Shown here: positions 1-6,348 of the stretch, piece after piece | Layout: each line of letters starts with the position of its first letter | Numbering within the stretch: position 1 is the stretch's first letter | Assembly: GCA_050292445.1 (NCBI GenBank) | Contig: JBNKLQ010000204.1 | Location: forward strand, 1-11,318 | Origin: Leptofilum sp050292445 | GTDB lineage: Bacteria > Chloroflexota > Anaerolineae > Promineifilales > Promineifilaceae | Direction: 5' to 3' | DNA length: 11,318 nt | Position numbers and translations under genes: made by a program | Notes under the pieces: model-generated | Seen by the model: the letters and a program-made list of their open reading frames with translations, nothing else | Databases searched by the model: none | Told to the model about the DNA's origin: nothing

Positions 1-14
1 GTTTGTAACAATCT

Positions 15-77
15 AGGTGCAACGCACTTGCCTTGATGTGAGGCACAACAAAACTCGCACTGAAGTGCGCCGCACCT
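15..77. repeat. Imperfect inverted repeat upstream of the kinase-like gene
   Basis: The arms at 15-29 (AGGTGCAACGCACTT) and 63-77 (AAGTGCGCCGCACCT) are reverse complements at 13 of 15 positions and are separated by 33 bp. A second perfect 6-bp hairpin, CGCACT-GA-AGTGCG, lies at 56-69. There is no T-run after it, so it is not an obvious terminator. It looks like a REP or MITE-like intergenic palindrome; whether other copies exist in the genome cannot be seen here. Confidence 0.6.
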
Positions 78-116
78 CTGACCTACTGATTACCGAAAAA
101 ATGGGAGAAAAATAGA

Positions 117-1085
117 ATGAATCAAATTCGCGTAGTGCGGTCGTTTATCGAGGCCGAGGCTTTGGCTGACCTGATTGCCGCTGATTACAGTCTGGAAGGG
201 CCAGTGCGTTGCCAAATGTTTAGCAAAATGGTGCGTACCCAAGATAATGACCATTATTTAGTCACCACCGGTAGCGGGGATAAGTTTGTGGTGCGTGTTT
301 ACCAACTGGGTACCCGGTTGGCGCGCCAGGAATCTGATTATTTATACGAGGTTGATTGGCTCAACTTTTTGCACAACGCAGGTTTGCCCATCTCTTATCC
401 CATTCCCCGCGCCGATGGTGGATTGTTGAGCAGCCTCAATGCGCCGGAAGGAGTTCGTTATTACGCTTTGTTTAGCCTGGCCCCAGGTCGGCCCATGTCT
501 ATTCAAAATGAAGAACAACTGTTTGTAACAGGCCGGGAAATGGCGCGCATTCATTTAGCTTCCAATGACTATGAAAAGGCATACGAGCGTCAGCCAATTA
601 ATCTTGAGTTCCTGGTAGACAAGCCAATCGAGCGCATTAAGCAATATTGGGATGAAGATAGGGCGGACGATCTGGAAATCTTGATGATTTCGGCTGAAGA
701 GGCCAAAGAGGAGATCGAAGATTTAATTGCTAATGATGAATACACGCCAGATGGTTGGGGGCCGATTGGCGGGGATTTTCATAGTGGTAGTGTTTTCTTC
801 ACGGGGGATAATCAGCCCACCTTTTTCAATTTCGATTGGTGTGGCCCCGGCTGGCGCGCTTACGACATTGCTGTTTTCTTGTTTAACACAAACCTTATTC
901 ACAACAGTTCGGCTGATTTGTCTGAGGCATTTTTTGCTGGGTACTATTCGCAGCGGCAGCTTTCTCGCAATGAACATGCCGCCATTGCGCCTTTCCTAAC
1001 GATTCGCCGCATCTGGCAAACGGGCCTGTTCTCCATGAATGATGGTCTGGTGGGGCACACGTTTATTGCTCCCGCGCATAATTAG
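117..1085 (+). CDS. APH/homoserine-kinase-like phosphotransferase, probable pseudokinase
   Basis: The 322-aa protein has the fold order of the aminoglycoside phosphotransferase / type II homoserine kinase / SrkA-like family. A beta3 strand FVVRVY carries Arg60 at the usual Lys position, a hinge region follows at about 115-125, and the catalytic segment lies at 219-250. The catalytic loop reads GGDFHSGS (219-225) where the family normally has HGDxHxGN. Asp220 and His222 remain, but the first His is Gly and the metal-binding Asn is Ser225. The following motif reads FNFDW instead of IDFDD, so the DFG-equivalent Asp is Asn238; Asp240 is kept. RAYDIA (247-252) is the normal family motif. The C-terminus ends after a short FIAPAHN segment, somewhat shorter than relatives, which usually have a further helix. 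The start is supported by GGGAG at 103-107, nine bases before ATG. It contains no ACGGCCGT octamer, unlike the genes to its right. The fold call is fairly safe; substrate unknown and loss of activity inferred. Confidence 0.8.
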   Translation: MNQIRVVRSFIEAEALADLIAADYSLEGPVRCQMFSKMVRTQDNDHYLVTTGSGDKFVVRVYQLGTRLARQESDYLYEVDWLNFLHNAGLPISYPIPRADGGLLSSLNAPEGVRYYALFSLAPGRPMSIQNEEQLFVTGREMARIHLASNDYEKAYERQPINLEFLVDKPIERIKQYWDEDRADDLEILMISAEEAKEEIEDLIANDEYTPDGWGPIGGDFHSGSVFFTGDNQPTFFNFDWCGPGWRAYDIAVFLFNTNLIHNSSADLSEAFFAGYYSQRQLSRNEHAAIAPFLTIRRIWQTGLFSMNDGLVGHTFIAPAHN

Positions 1086-1125
1086 CCAGCATCGTACTAA
1101 AATTGAATACAGCGTACAAGAAGTG

Positions 1126-1182
1126 TCAAAGATTTCGCAGATTAAACAGATTTCTTATCCTTTTAATCTGCGAAATCTTTGA
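1126..1182. repeat. Perfect 21-bp inverted repeat between kinase-like gene and carboxylase gene
   Basis: The arms at 1126-1146 and 1162-1182 are perfectly complementary over 21 bp with a 15-bp loop. The core of the arm is AAGATTTCGCAGATTAAA. It can form a strong hairpin in either strand's transcript and may end transcription of the upstream gene, although no long T-run follows directly. The length and perfection also suit a dispersed repeat rather than a simple terminator. Confidence 0.75.
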
Positions 1183-1211
1183 TGAAAATCGTTAACATGA
1201 ATTAGGTTTTT

Positions 1212-3173
1212 GTGATTTGCTCAATTTTAATTGCCAACCGGGGGGAGATTGCTTGTCGCATTGTGCGGAGTTGTCGGCGGTTGGGTGTTCGCGCTGTGGC
1301 GGTTTACTCAGAAGCTGATGCGGCGGCAAAACATGTGCAGTTGGCGGATACGGCCGTTCTCATCCGCCCCTCTCCCGCCACAGACTCCTACCTCAACCAA
1401 ACTTCCATTTTAGACGCCGCACGCCAAACTGATGTGGACGCCATTCATCCTGGCTATGGTTTCTTGGCCGAAAATGCCGCTTTTGCCCGCGCCTGTGCCG
1501 AAGCGGGTTTCACCTTCATTGGCCCCAACCCGGAAGCGATTGAGCTGATGGGCCACAAACGCGCCGCAAAAGAATTGGTGGCCCAGGCGGGCGTGCCGGT
1601 GCTGCCGTGGTATGGTGGGGCGGATCAGTCAGACGGCCGTTTCCAAACCGAAGGTGAAAAAATGGGCGTACCCTTGCTGGTGAAAGCCGCTGCAGGCGGT
1701 GGCGGAAAGGGGATGCGGCTGGTCACGGAGTTGGCTAAGCTGCCAGAAGCGTTGGCCGCCGCTCGTCGTGAGGCGGCACAGGCGTTTGGCTCTGATGAAC
1801 TGCTGCTGGAGCGCGCGCTGTTGCAGCCGCGTCATGTGGAAATTCAGGTGTTTGGCGACCAGTATGGCAATATCATTCATCTGGGCGAGCGGGATTGCTC
1901 CATCCAGCGGCGGCACCAGAAGGTGATCGAGGAGTCGCCGTCGCCGGTATTAACGTCAGAATTGAGAATGCGTATGGGAGAAACGGCCGTTGCCGCTGCC
2001 CGTGCTGTGAACTACGACAATGCCGGAACGGTTGAATTTTTGCTAGACGCCAGTGGTGACTTCTACTTTTTGGAGATGAACACGCGGCTCCAGGTGGAAC
2101 ATCCCGTTACGGAAATGGTGACCGGATTGGATTTGGTGGCCTGGCAAATCGGCATAGTGGCAGGTGAACCGCTGCCGTTGGCCCAAGATGAGGTCATGCT
2201 TGCTGGCCACGCCATTGAGGCGCGACTGTATGCCGAAAATCCGGCCAACGCCTTTTTGCCGGTGACTGGCCCGGTGTTGCTGTGGCGCGCACCTACAGGT
2301 GAGGGCGTACGGGTGGATGACGGCATCCAAACCGGGGATGACGTGTCGGTCTATTACGATCCGATGCTGGCTAAGATTATTGCGCATGGGCCCGACCGAA
2401 AAACGGCCGTTCAACGGTTGGCGCGAGCTTTGGAGACGGCCGTTCTGCTGGGATTTACCCACAATTTGCCTTATCTGCACGACATTGTACGCTATCCCGA
2501 TTTTGTGGCTGGCAAATACAACACACACTTTTTAGAAGATAAATTGGCCGCTTGGCAGCCCGCGACTGGCGATGTAAGTTTGGCCCTGATTGGCGCGGCG
2601 CTGGCCCAATTTTATCGTTGGCCGCAGCTGCCCGAAAATAGCGGCTATTGGCGTAACAATCCAAATGGCCCCATTCGCAGCCAGTTTGTGGTGGGGAATG
2701 AGGCGGTCGCCGTTATGTTTGCACCAGTTCGTTTCCAAACCAATCAATTTAACATAACGATTGGTGATGGGGTATTTGCGGTGAATTGCGGGCCGCAGGC
2801 TGGCCCAGATTGGACGGTGGTGGTGAACGGCCGTTCCCACAAGCTACTCATCGTGCCCAATGGAGAAGAGTGGTGGGTGCAGACGGAACTGGGTGTGGTT
2901 TGTGCCACTGCTTTGCCGCGACTGCCACGGAAAACGGCCGTGTCTGCTACGGCTGGTTCGCTGCGTGCCCCCATGCCTGGCTCAGTTCTAGCCGTGCTGG
3001 TAACCCAGGGGCAATCTGTGGCTGAGGGCGAACCGCTGCTGAAACTGGAAGCGATGAAAATGGAGCATACTATTCGCGCGCCAGCAGCCGGCACGGTAGC
3101 GGAAATTTTTTTTGCGCCGGGCGACTCTGTTCCGGCCGATGCCCAATTGCTCCGTTTAGAATTTACTGATTGA
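1212..3173 (+). CDS. Biotin-dependent acyl-CoA carboxylase alpha subunit (biotin carboxylase + biotin carrier)
   Basis: The 653-aa protein carboxylates its own biotin using ATP and bicarbonate and would pass the carboxyl group to a separate carboxyltransferase. Its length and fusion match acetyl/propionyl/methylcrotonyl-CoA carboxylase alpha chains. The biotin carboxylase N-domain begins ILIANRGEIACRIV (5-18). The ATP-grasp glycine loop GGGGKGMR is at 162-169, RDCSIQRRHQKVIEE at 227-241, and EMNTRLQVEHP at 288-298, matching E. coli AccC catalytic numbering (Glu288, Asn290, Arg292, Glu296). A linker of about 450-580 resembles the BT domain, and the biotinyl domain has EAMKMEH with biotinylated Lys616. 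GTG at 1212 is chosen because the protein then starts where the family starts; the ATG at 1197 runs into a stop after two codons. The Shine-Dalgarno is weak (AGG at 1204-1206). Seven ACGGCCGT octamers lie inside. No carboxyltransferase beta gene is adjacent in this window, so the acyl-CoA substrate cannot be assigned. Confidence 0.95.
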   Translation: MICSILIANRGEIACRIVRSCRRLGVRAVAVYSEADAAAKHVQLADTAVLIRPSPATDSYLNQTSILDAARQTDVDAIHPGYGFLAENAAFARACAEAGFTFIGPNPEAIELMGHKRAAKELVAQAGVPVLPWYGGADQSDGRFQTEGEKMGVPLLVKAAAGGGGKGMRLVTELAKLPEALAAARREAAQAFGSDELLLERALLQPRHVEIQVFGDQYGNIIHLGERDCSIQRRHQKVIEESPSPVLTSELRMRMGETAVAAARAVNYDNAGTVEFLLDASGDFYFLEMNTRLQVEHPVTEMVTGLDLVAWQIGIVAGEPLPLAQDEVMLAGHAIEARLYAENPANAFLPVTGPVLLWRAPTGEGVRVDDGIQTGDDVSVYYDPMLAKIIAHGPDRKTAVQRLARALETAVLLGFTHNLPYLHDIVRYPDFVAGKYNTHFLEDKLAAWQPATGDVSLALIGAALAQFYRWPQLPENSGYWRNNPNGPIRSQFVVGNEAVAVMFAPVRFQTNQFNITIGDGVFAVNCGPQAGPDWTVVVNGRSHKLLIVPNGEEWWVQTELGVVCATALPRLPRKTAVSATAGSLRAPMPGSVLAVLVTQGQSVAEGEPLLKLEAMKMEHTIRAPAAGTVAEIFFAPGDSVPADAQLLRLEFTD

Positions 3174-3200
3174 CAATTTAATGAGGCATGGCAAAATTTA

Positions 3201-3331
3201 GCGAAGGTCCAAATTTGTTGGGCAAGAAACCTGACAGGTTTCCAAAATCTCATGAAAACTGGAAACTTTTGGTTGACGAGACATCTTTATTAGCCAGGTT
3301 CTAAATAAACCTGTCAGGTTTGGACTTTCGC
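3201..3331. repeat. 131-bp MITE-like element with two AAACCTGWCAGGTTT palindromes
   Basis: The outer arms GCGAAGGTCCAAA (3201-3213) and TTTGGACTTTCGC (3319-3331) are inverted repeats at 12 of 13 positions. Inside are two near-identical 15-mers, AAACCTGACAGGTTT (3227-3241) and AAACCTGTCAGGTTT (3307-3321), each almost self-complementary. The element fills most of the gap between the carboxylase and the regulator gene and ends 15 bp before the regulator's ATG, so it may form part of its 5' leader. No transposase is present. Confidence 0.6.
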
Positions 3332-3346
3332 AAAACCGGTGATTGT

Positions 3347-4024
3347 ATGCAAGCAATTGTCATCTCCGAAAACGGTGAGGAACGGGAGTTCCTGAGTTAT
3401 GTTTTACGCCATGCGGGTCTGGCTGTTGCCCGTACGGCCACGGTGAAGCTGGTGATGAGCTCGCTGCTCAAGCAGCCGGTGGATCTTATTTTGCTTTCTG
3501 CCAAGGGGCACACGGCCGTTACCGATGATGTATTAGCCATTCGGACCACGTCCCAAGCCCCCCTGCTGCTGCTGCACGACGCCATGACGGAAGACGATAC
3601 GTGTGAGCTGCTGGATGCGGGCGTGGATTTGATTTTGGAACGGCCGTATTCCCCCCGAATTTTGGCCCGCTACGTCACCATGTTTTTGCGCCGCGCTGGT
3701 TCTGTGCCCGTCTCTATTCTTACCGCTATTCAAACCAAAGACATTCAATTAGACCCTGGAACCCGCACCGTCACGCTGGTCGATCAATCACCACAACAGC
3801 TTACGCCGTTAGAATTTCGCTTGCTATATGTGCTCATGACCAACGCGGATCAGGTCATACCTATTGACGTGATTATTGAGCGTGTTTGGGGCTACAACGG
3901 TGAAGGCAACCGCGAGTTGGTGCGTGGCCTGGTACGCCGCCTGCGCCGCAAAATTGAACCAGACCCCCACCAAACTCAGTTCATTCATAATCACCCCGGC
4001 GTGGGTTACCGTTTCTCCGTTTAA
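3347..4024 (+). CDS. OmpR/PhoB-type response regulator with a degenerate (pseudo-)receiver
   Basis: The 225-aa protein has an N-terminal receiver-like domain (about 1-115) and a C-terminal winged-helix DNA-binding domain (about 135-225). The latter carries LTPLEFRLLYVL, then the recognition-helix region ELVRGLVRRLRRKI and the terminal wing HPGVGYRF. The receiver lacks the residues for phosphorylation. The acceptor Asp after beta3 is Ser51 (VDLILLS), the switch Thr/Ser is His77, and the Lys before Pro is Arg99 (ERPYS). It is therefore likely to work without phosphotransfer, or to sense something else; this is inference from the missing residues. ATG at 3347 is preferred because the protein then begins MQAIVISEN, the normal first strand of a receiver. 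The upstream in-frame TTG at 3320 lies in the repeat element. No histidine kinase is adjacent. The Arg99-Pro100 codons fall inside an ACGGCCGT octamer. Confidence 0.88.
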   Translation: MQAIVISENGEEREFLSYVLRHAGLAVARTATVKLVMSSLLKQPVDLILLSAKGHTAVTDDVLAIRTTSQAPLLLLHDAMTEDDTCELLDAGVDLILERPYSPRILARYVTMFLRRAGSVPVSILTAIQTKDIQLDPGTRTVTLVDQSPQQLTPLEFRLLYVLMTNADQVIPIDVIIERVWGYNGEGNRELVRGLVRRLRRKIEPDPHQTQFIHNHPGVGYRFSV

Positions 4025-4166
4025 CCTTGTCCTTCCCCTCTGGATAACCTCTGTGGCTAATCATTTAAAATAATCCGATTTTACACATTTGACACGCTAA
4101 AAGAGATTTTGGCACACAAATAACACACATTTTCCCCCACTTTTTACACACCATCCGCCTATATTG

Positions 4167-4273
4167 GTAATCGGCAACAAGTTTTTGAAGATAAGCCGAA
4201 CTGTTTTGGCCGATTACTTGTGTAAAAGCGGCAGAATCACTTTTTTAATTTCAGAAGCTTTTCCGCTTTTACA
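4167..4273 (+). promoter_or_regulatory. Intergenic leader (4025-4336) with two inverted repeats
   Basis: The 312-bp gap before the zinc-ribbon genes is AT-rich with several TTTACACA-like runs. It holds two clear inverted repeats: GTAATCGGC (4167-4175) with GCCGATTAC (4209-4217), and a perfect 11-bp pair TGTAAAAGCGG (4221-4231) with CCGCTTTTACA (4263-4273). Neither is followed by a T-run, so they are more likely leader structures or binding sites than terminators. A -35-like TTGACA lies at 4089-4094 but has no good -10 at the right distance, so no promoter is called. Confidence 0.4.
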
Positions 4274-4336
4274 TAGAACTTAGAATGGTTGCTTGGGTTC
4301 AAGAATTAACCCTATAGGAAAGAGGTAGCTAGACTC

Positions 4337-4579
4337 ATGAACATGGCTCAATCCAAGAATATTGGATTATGTCCCGACTGTGGAGAAGAAGTTCGTTTCA
4401 AGAAATTGCCTTTTGTTGGCCAGCTAATGACGTGTCGTCGTTGCTCGGCGCAGCTGGAGGTGATGCGCAAGTCGCCAATTGAATTGCGCTTGGCGACAGA
4501 TGCCTGGGAGGACGAAGTCGAGTTGGAAGAGTTTGATTTATCCCGGTCAAATCAGCGCAGCAAAAAGGAGCGTTGGTAG
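4337..4579 (+). CDS. LysW-like zinc-ribbon protein with basic C-terminus
   Basis: This 80-aa protein has a four-Cys zinc ribbon, CPDC at 12-15 and CRRC at 33-36, separated by a strand region containing VGQLMTC. After it comes AQLEV..SPIEL, the same pattern as in the amino-group carrier LysW/ArgW. It lacks the LysW carrier tail: LysW ends in an acidic stretch with a terminal Glu, while this protein ends with the basic NQRSKKERW. It is therefore unlikely to carry an amino acid and may bind RNA, DNA or a partner; this is inferred. AGAGG at 4321-4325 is 11 bases before ATG 4337; ATG 4343 is an alternative start two codons in. The next gene is a paralogue. Confidence 0.75.
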   Translation: MNMAQSKNIGLCPDCGEEVRFKKLPFVGQLMTCRRCSAQLEVMRKSPIELRLATDAWEDEVELEEFDLSRSNQRSKKERW

Positions 4580-4683
4580 GCAAACGGCCGTTGCCAACCT
4601 TCCCATAAAACAGTTTGAGTTCTCATGAGCGGTCGCCCCTGCCTGGTGGGCAATAAATATTTCCATTTAGGAGGTAATAAATC

Positions 4684-4947
4684 ATGAATGTAAATCCGCA
4701 ATTTAAAACAGAAATTGGCATTTGCCCCGGTTGTGGTGCCCGTATGCGTTTCCAGAATAAGGTGCAGGTGGGTGAGTTTGTCATTTGTGATGAATGTGGC
4801 GATGAATTGGAAGTTGTGAGCCTGTCACCTGTCAAGTTGGACTGGGCTTTTGAAGACCCATTCGACGACGATTTTGATGGCGACTATGATGATGACTTCG
4901 ATGAAGACTTAGACGATTACGATAATGACGACGACTGGGAGGATTAA
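4684..4947 (+). CDS. LysW-like zinc-ribbon protein with a long Asp-rich tail
   Basis: This 87-aa protein matches LysW over its first half: Cys14, Cys17, Cys35 and Cys38 bind zinc, and VGEFVICDECGDELEVVSL closely follows the LysW core. In LysW the C-terminal EDWGE carries the substrate on its last Glu during lysine or arginine biosynthesis. Here residues 57-87 are almost entirely Asp with some Glu, Tyr and Phe, and the end reads DWED, so the tail is longer and the last residue is Asp. It may be a LysW variant or a relative used for another purpose; no LysX/ArgX ligase or other pathway enzyme lies in the window. The Shine-Dalgarno is excellent: AGGAGGT at 4669-4675, eight bases before ATG. The strong terminator at 5022-5061 ends its transcript. 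Confidence 0.8.
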   Translation: MNVNPQFKTEIGICPGCGARMRFQNKVQVGEFVICDECGDELEVVSLSPVKLDWAFEDPFDDDFDGDYDDDFDEDLDDYDNDDDWED

Positions 4948-5021
4948 TCCCAGTTTCGGATGAGTTTTGTTTGACTAAAATAAAATCGATTTTCAACTGA
5001 CTCGACCTATTTACAATCAAT

Positions 5022-5061
5022 AAAGCACCATCTTTCACAGCTGAAAGATGGTGCTTTTTTT
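5022..5061 (+). terminator. Strong intrinsic terminator
   Basis: AAAGCACCATCTTTCA (5022-5037) pairs perfectly with TGAAAGATGGTGCTTT (5042-5057) over 16 bp around a 4-nt loop, and the T-run continues to 5061. It follows the LysW-like gene by about 75 bp and stands only 36 bp before the ATG of the membrane protein gene. Confidence 0.93.
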
Positions 5062-5097
5062 CTGAAAGACGATTTGAACGAAAGGGATTACAAACCT

Positions 5098-6030
5098 ATG
5101 ACGAAGCAATTATTATTTAAACGTACACACGCGCAACGGCCGTTTGCCTGGGCAAAATTTTGGTATCAAACGCGTCTCACTATATTAATGGTGGCCGGGG
5201 CCTGTATCGTGGCCCTGGGCTATGCTATGTTTCAGGTGCCTTTCAACATCGTGGCTGGTGGCATTTCAGGTATTGGCATCATTGTGAACTATTTTGTCGG
5301 TTGGCCGGTGGGTTTGATCTTTTGGTTGCTTAACTTGCCGCTGTTGGTGCTCGGGTTTTTCTACCTGGGACGATGGGGCTTTTTGCTGCGCACCCTGGTT
5401 GCCGCCACTATCTTTTCGATTGCTACCGACTTTTTTGTGGCCTACATGCCACAATGGCTGAGCCAATATCCACTCACTGATGATTTGCTGTTGAACACCA
5501 TTTATGGCGGTATCGTAGGCGGCATTGGCGGCGGCCTCATTTATCGCGCTGGTGGCACAATGGGGGGCACGGGAATAATCGGCCGTATCATCCAAAAGAA
5601 GACCGGGCAGCCGCTGAGCCAGGTCTACTTCTACACCGATGGCTTCATTATTTTGCTAGCCGGGCTGCTATTTGGCTGGGACATTGCCCTCTATGGCTTT
5701 TTGATGTTGTTCTTGAATGGGCTGGCCTCCGACTACACATTAGAAGGGCCCAGCAGTGCCCGCACGGCCACAATCATCACCAATTATCCCCAGGCGGTGA
5801 TTGATGAGCTGATGGTACATCTGCACCGTGGGGTGAGCTTTTGGGAAGTGACTGGCGGTTTTACCGGGCAGAAGCGGTATTTGGTGCTCTGCACGGTTAC
5901 GCGACCCCAAGTGGGCGAGGTGAAACAGCTAGTAGCCAAGGCGGATCCGCACGCCTTTGTAACCATTGGTGTAAGCCACGAGGCGATGGGAGCCGGATTT
6001 ACGCCAATGCCAGCTGCCATAGATCAATAG
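5098..6030 (+). CDS. YitT-family (DUF161/DUF2179) membrane protein
   Basis: The 310-aa integral membrane protein has hydrophobic segments at about 27-48, 51-68, 70-90, 97-116, 132-149 and 180-210. A glycine-rich motif AGGTMGGTGIIGRI (151-164) is typical of YitT proteins. A soluble C-terminal DUF2179 domain (about 224-300) starts at TATIITNYPQAVIDEL and includes RGVSFWEVTGGFTG. The family's transported substrate is not established. ATG at 5098 is chosen over the in-frame TTG at 5074: AAAGGG (5081-5086) precedes the ATG by 11 bases, whereas the TTG has only the terminator hairpin before it. The C-terminus is complete, and a separate terminator follows at 6062-6108, so the gene appears monocistronic. 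Its own promoter is not obvious because the upstream terminator lies so close. Confidence 0.9.
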   Translation: MTKQLLFKRTHAQRPFAWAKFWYQTRLTILMVAGACIVALGYAMFQVPFNIVAGGISGIGIIVNYFVGWPVGLIFWLLNLPLLVLGFFYLGRWGFLLRTLVAATIFSIATDFFVAYMPQWLSQYPLTDDLLLNTIYGGIVGGIGGGLIYRAGGTMGGTGIIGRIIQKKTGQPLSQVYFYTDGFIILLAGLLFGWDIALYGFLMLFLNGLASDYTLEGPSSARTATIITNYPQAVIDELMVHLHRGVSFWEVTGGFTGQKRYLVLCTVTRPQVGEVKQLVAKADPHAFVTIGVSHEAMGAGFTPMPAAIDQ

Positions 6031-6061
6031 GTTGTTAAGCTCGCCCTCATAATCCAGCCCC

Positions 6062-6108
6062 AAGGCACAGGCAGGTTGCGTTCATTTTCTCCTGTCTGTG
6101 CCTTTTTT
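6062..6108 (+). terminator. Intrinsic terminator after the YitT-family gene
   Basis: AAGGCACAGGCAGG (6062-6075) pairs with CCTGTCTGTGCCTT (6091-6104) over 14 bp with one G-U pair and a 15-nt loop; the T-run extends to 6108. It lies 31 bp after the stop codon. Confidence 0.9.
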
Positions 6109-6277
6109 CCTATTCACGGTTTTCTACTTCCTTTAGTATAGTCCCATTGCTTTTTGCTTGCTTCTTCACAAAATAACCCTTGCTTGTTGCGTCGCTTTTT
6201 GCAACACATTCATATGCTGCCCCATTGTCGTTCGCTAGGGGAGAGCATTCCCAAGACCACACATTCTGTTTTGATCA

Positions 6278-6338
6278 CAAAACGCCGCTAGCGTTTTGCC
6301 TGCTGTTGGAGTTCCAGGGCAGATAGGCAAAACAGGAG
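6278..6338 (+). promoter_or_regulatory. Two mutually exclusive hairpins ending at the Shine-Dalgarno
   Basis: The first hairpin is CAAAACGC (6278-6285) with GCGTTTTG (6291-6298). A second uses GTTTTGCC (6293-6300) with GGCAAAAC (6326-6333), which ends just before the Shine-Dalgarno AGGAG (6334-6338). They share 6293-6298, so only one can form at a time. This could set the translation of the gene starting at 6349. The rest of 6109-6277 shows only a weak promoter-like pair (TTCACG 6113-6118, TATAGT 6137-6142, 18-bp spacing). Confidence 0.4.
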
Positions 6339-6348
6339 CAGAACGAGC

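Noticed and set aside
1197..1205. ATG as start of the carboxylase
   Set aside because: It is in frame but reaches TAG after two codons.
2043..2528. 161-codon minus-strand open frame inside the carboxylase gene
   Set aside because: It lies antisense to a strongly conserved gene and shows no recognisable domain; a shadow frame.
2744..3253. 169-codon minus-strand open frame over the biotinyl domain
   Set aside because: Antisense shadow of a conserved domain, Ser/Thr/Ala-rich low-information translation.
3320..3346. TTG start extending the response regulator by nine codons
   Set aside because: It begins inside the repeat element, has no ribosome site, and the ATG at 3347 starts the receiver's first strand as expected.
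4089..4117. Possible promoter from TTGACA at 4089
   Set aside because: No acceptable -10 box at 16-18 bp spacing.
5074..5097. TTG start for the YitT-family gene
   Set aside because: It follows directly after a terminator T-run with no Shine-Dalgarno; ATG 5098 has AAAGGG upstream.
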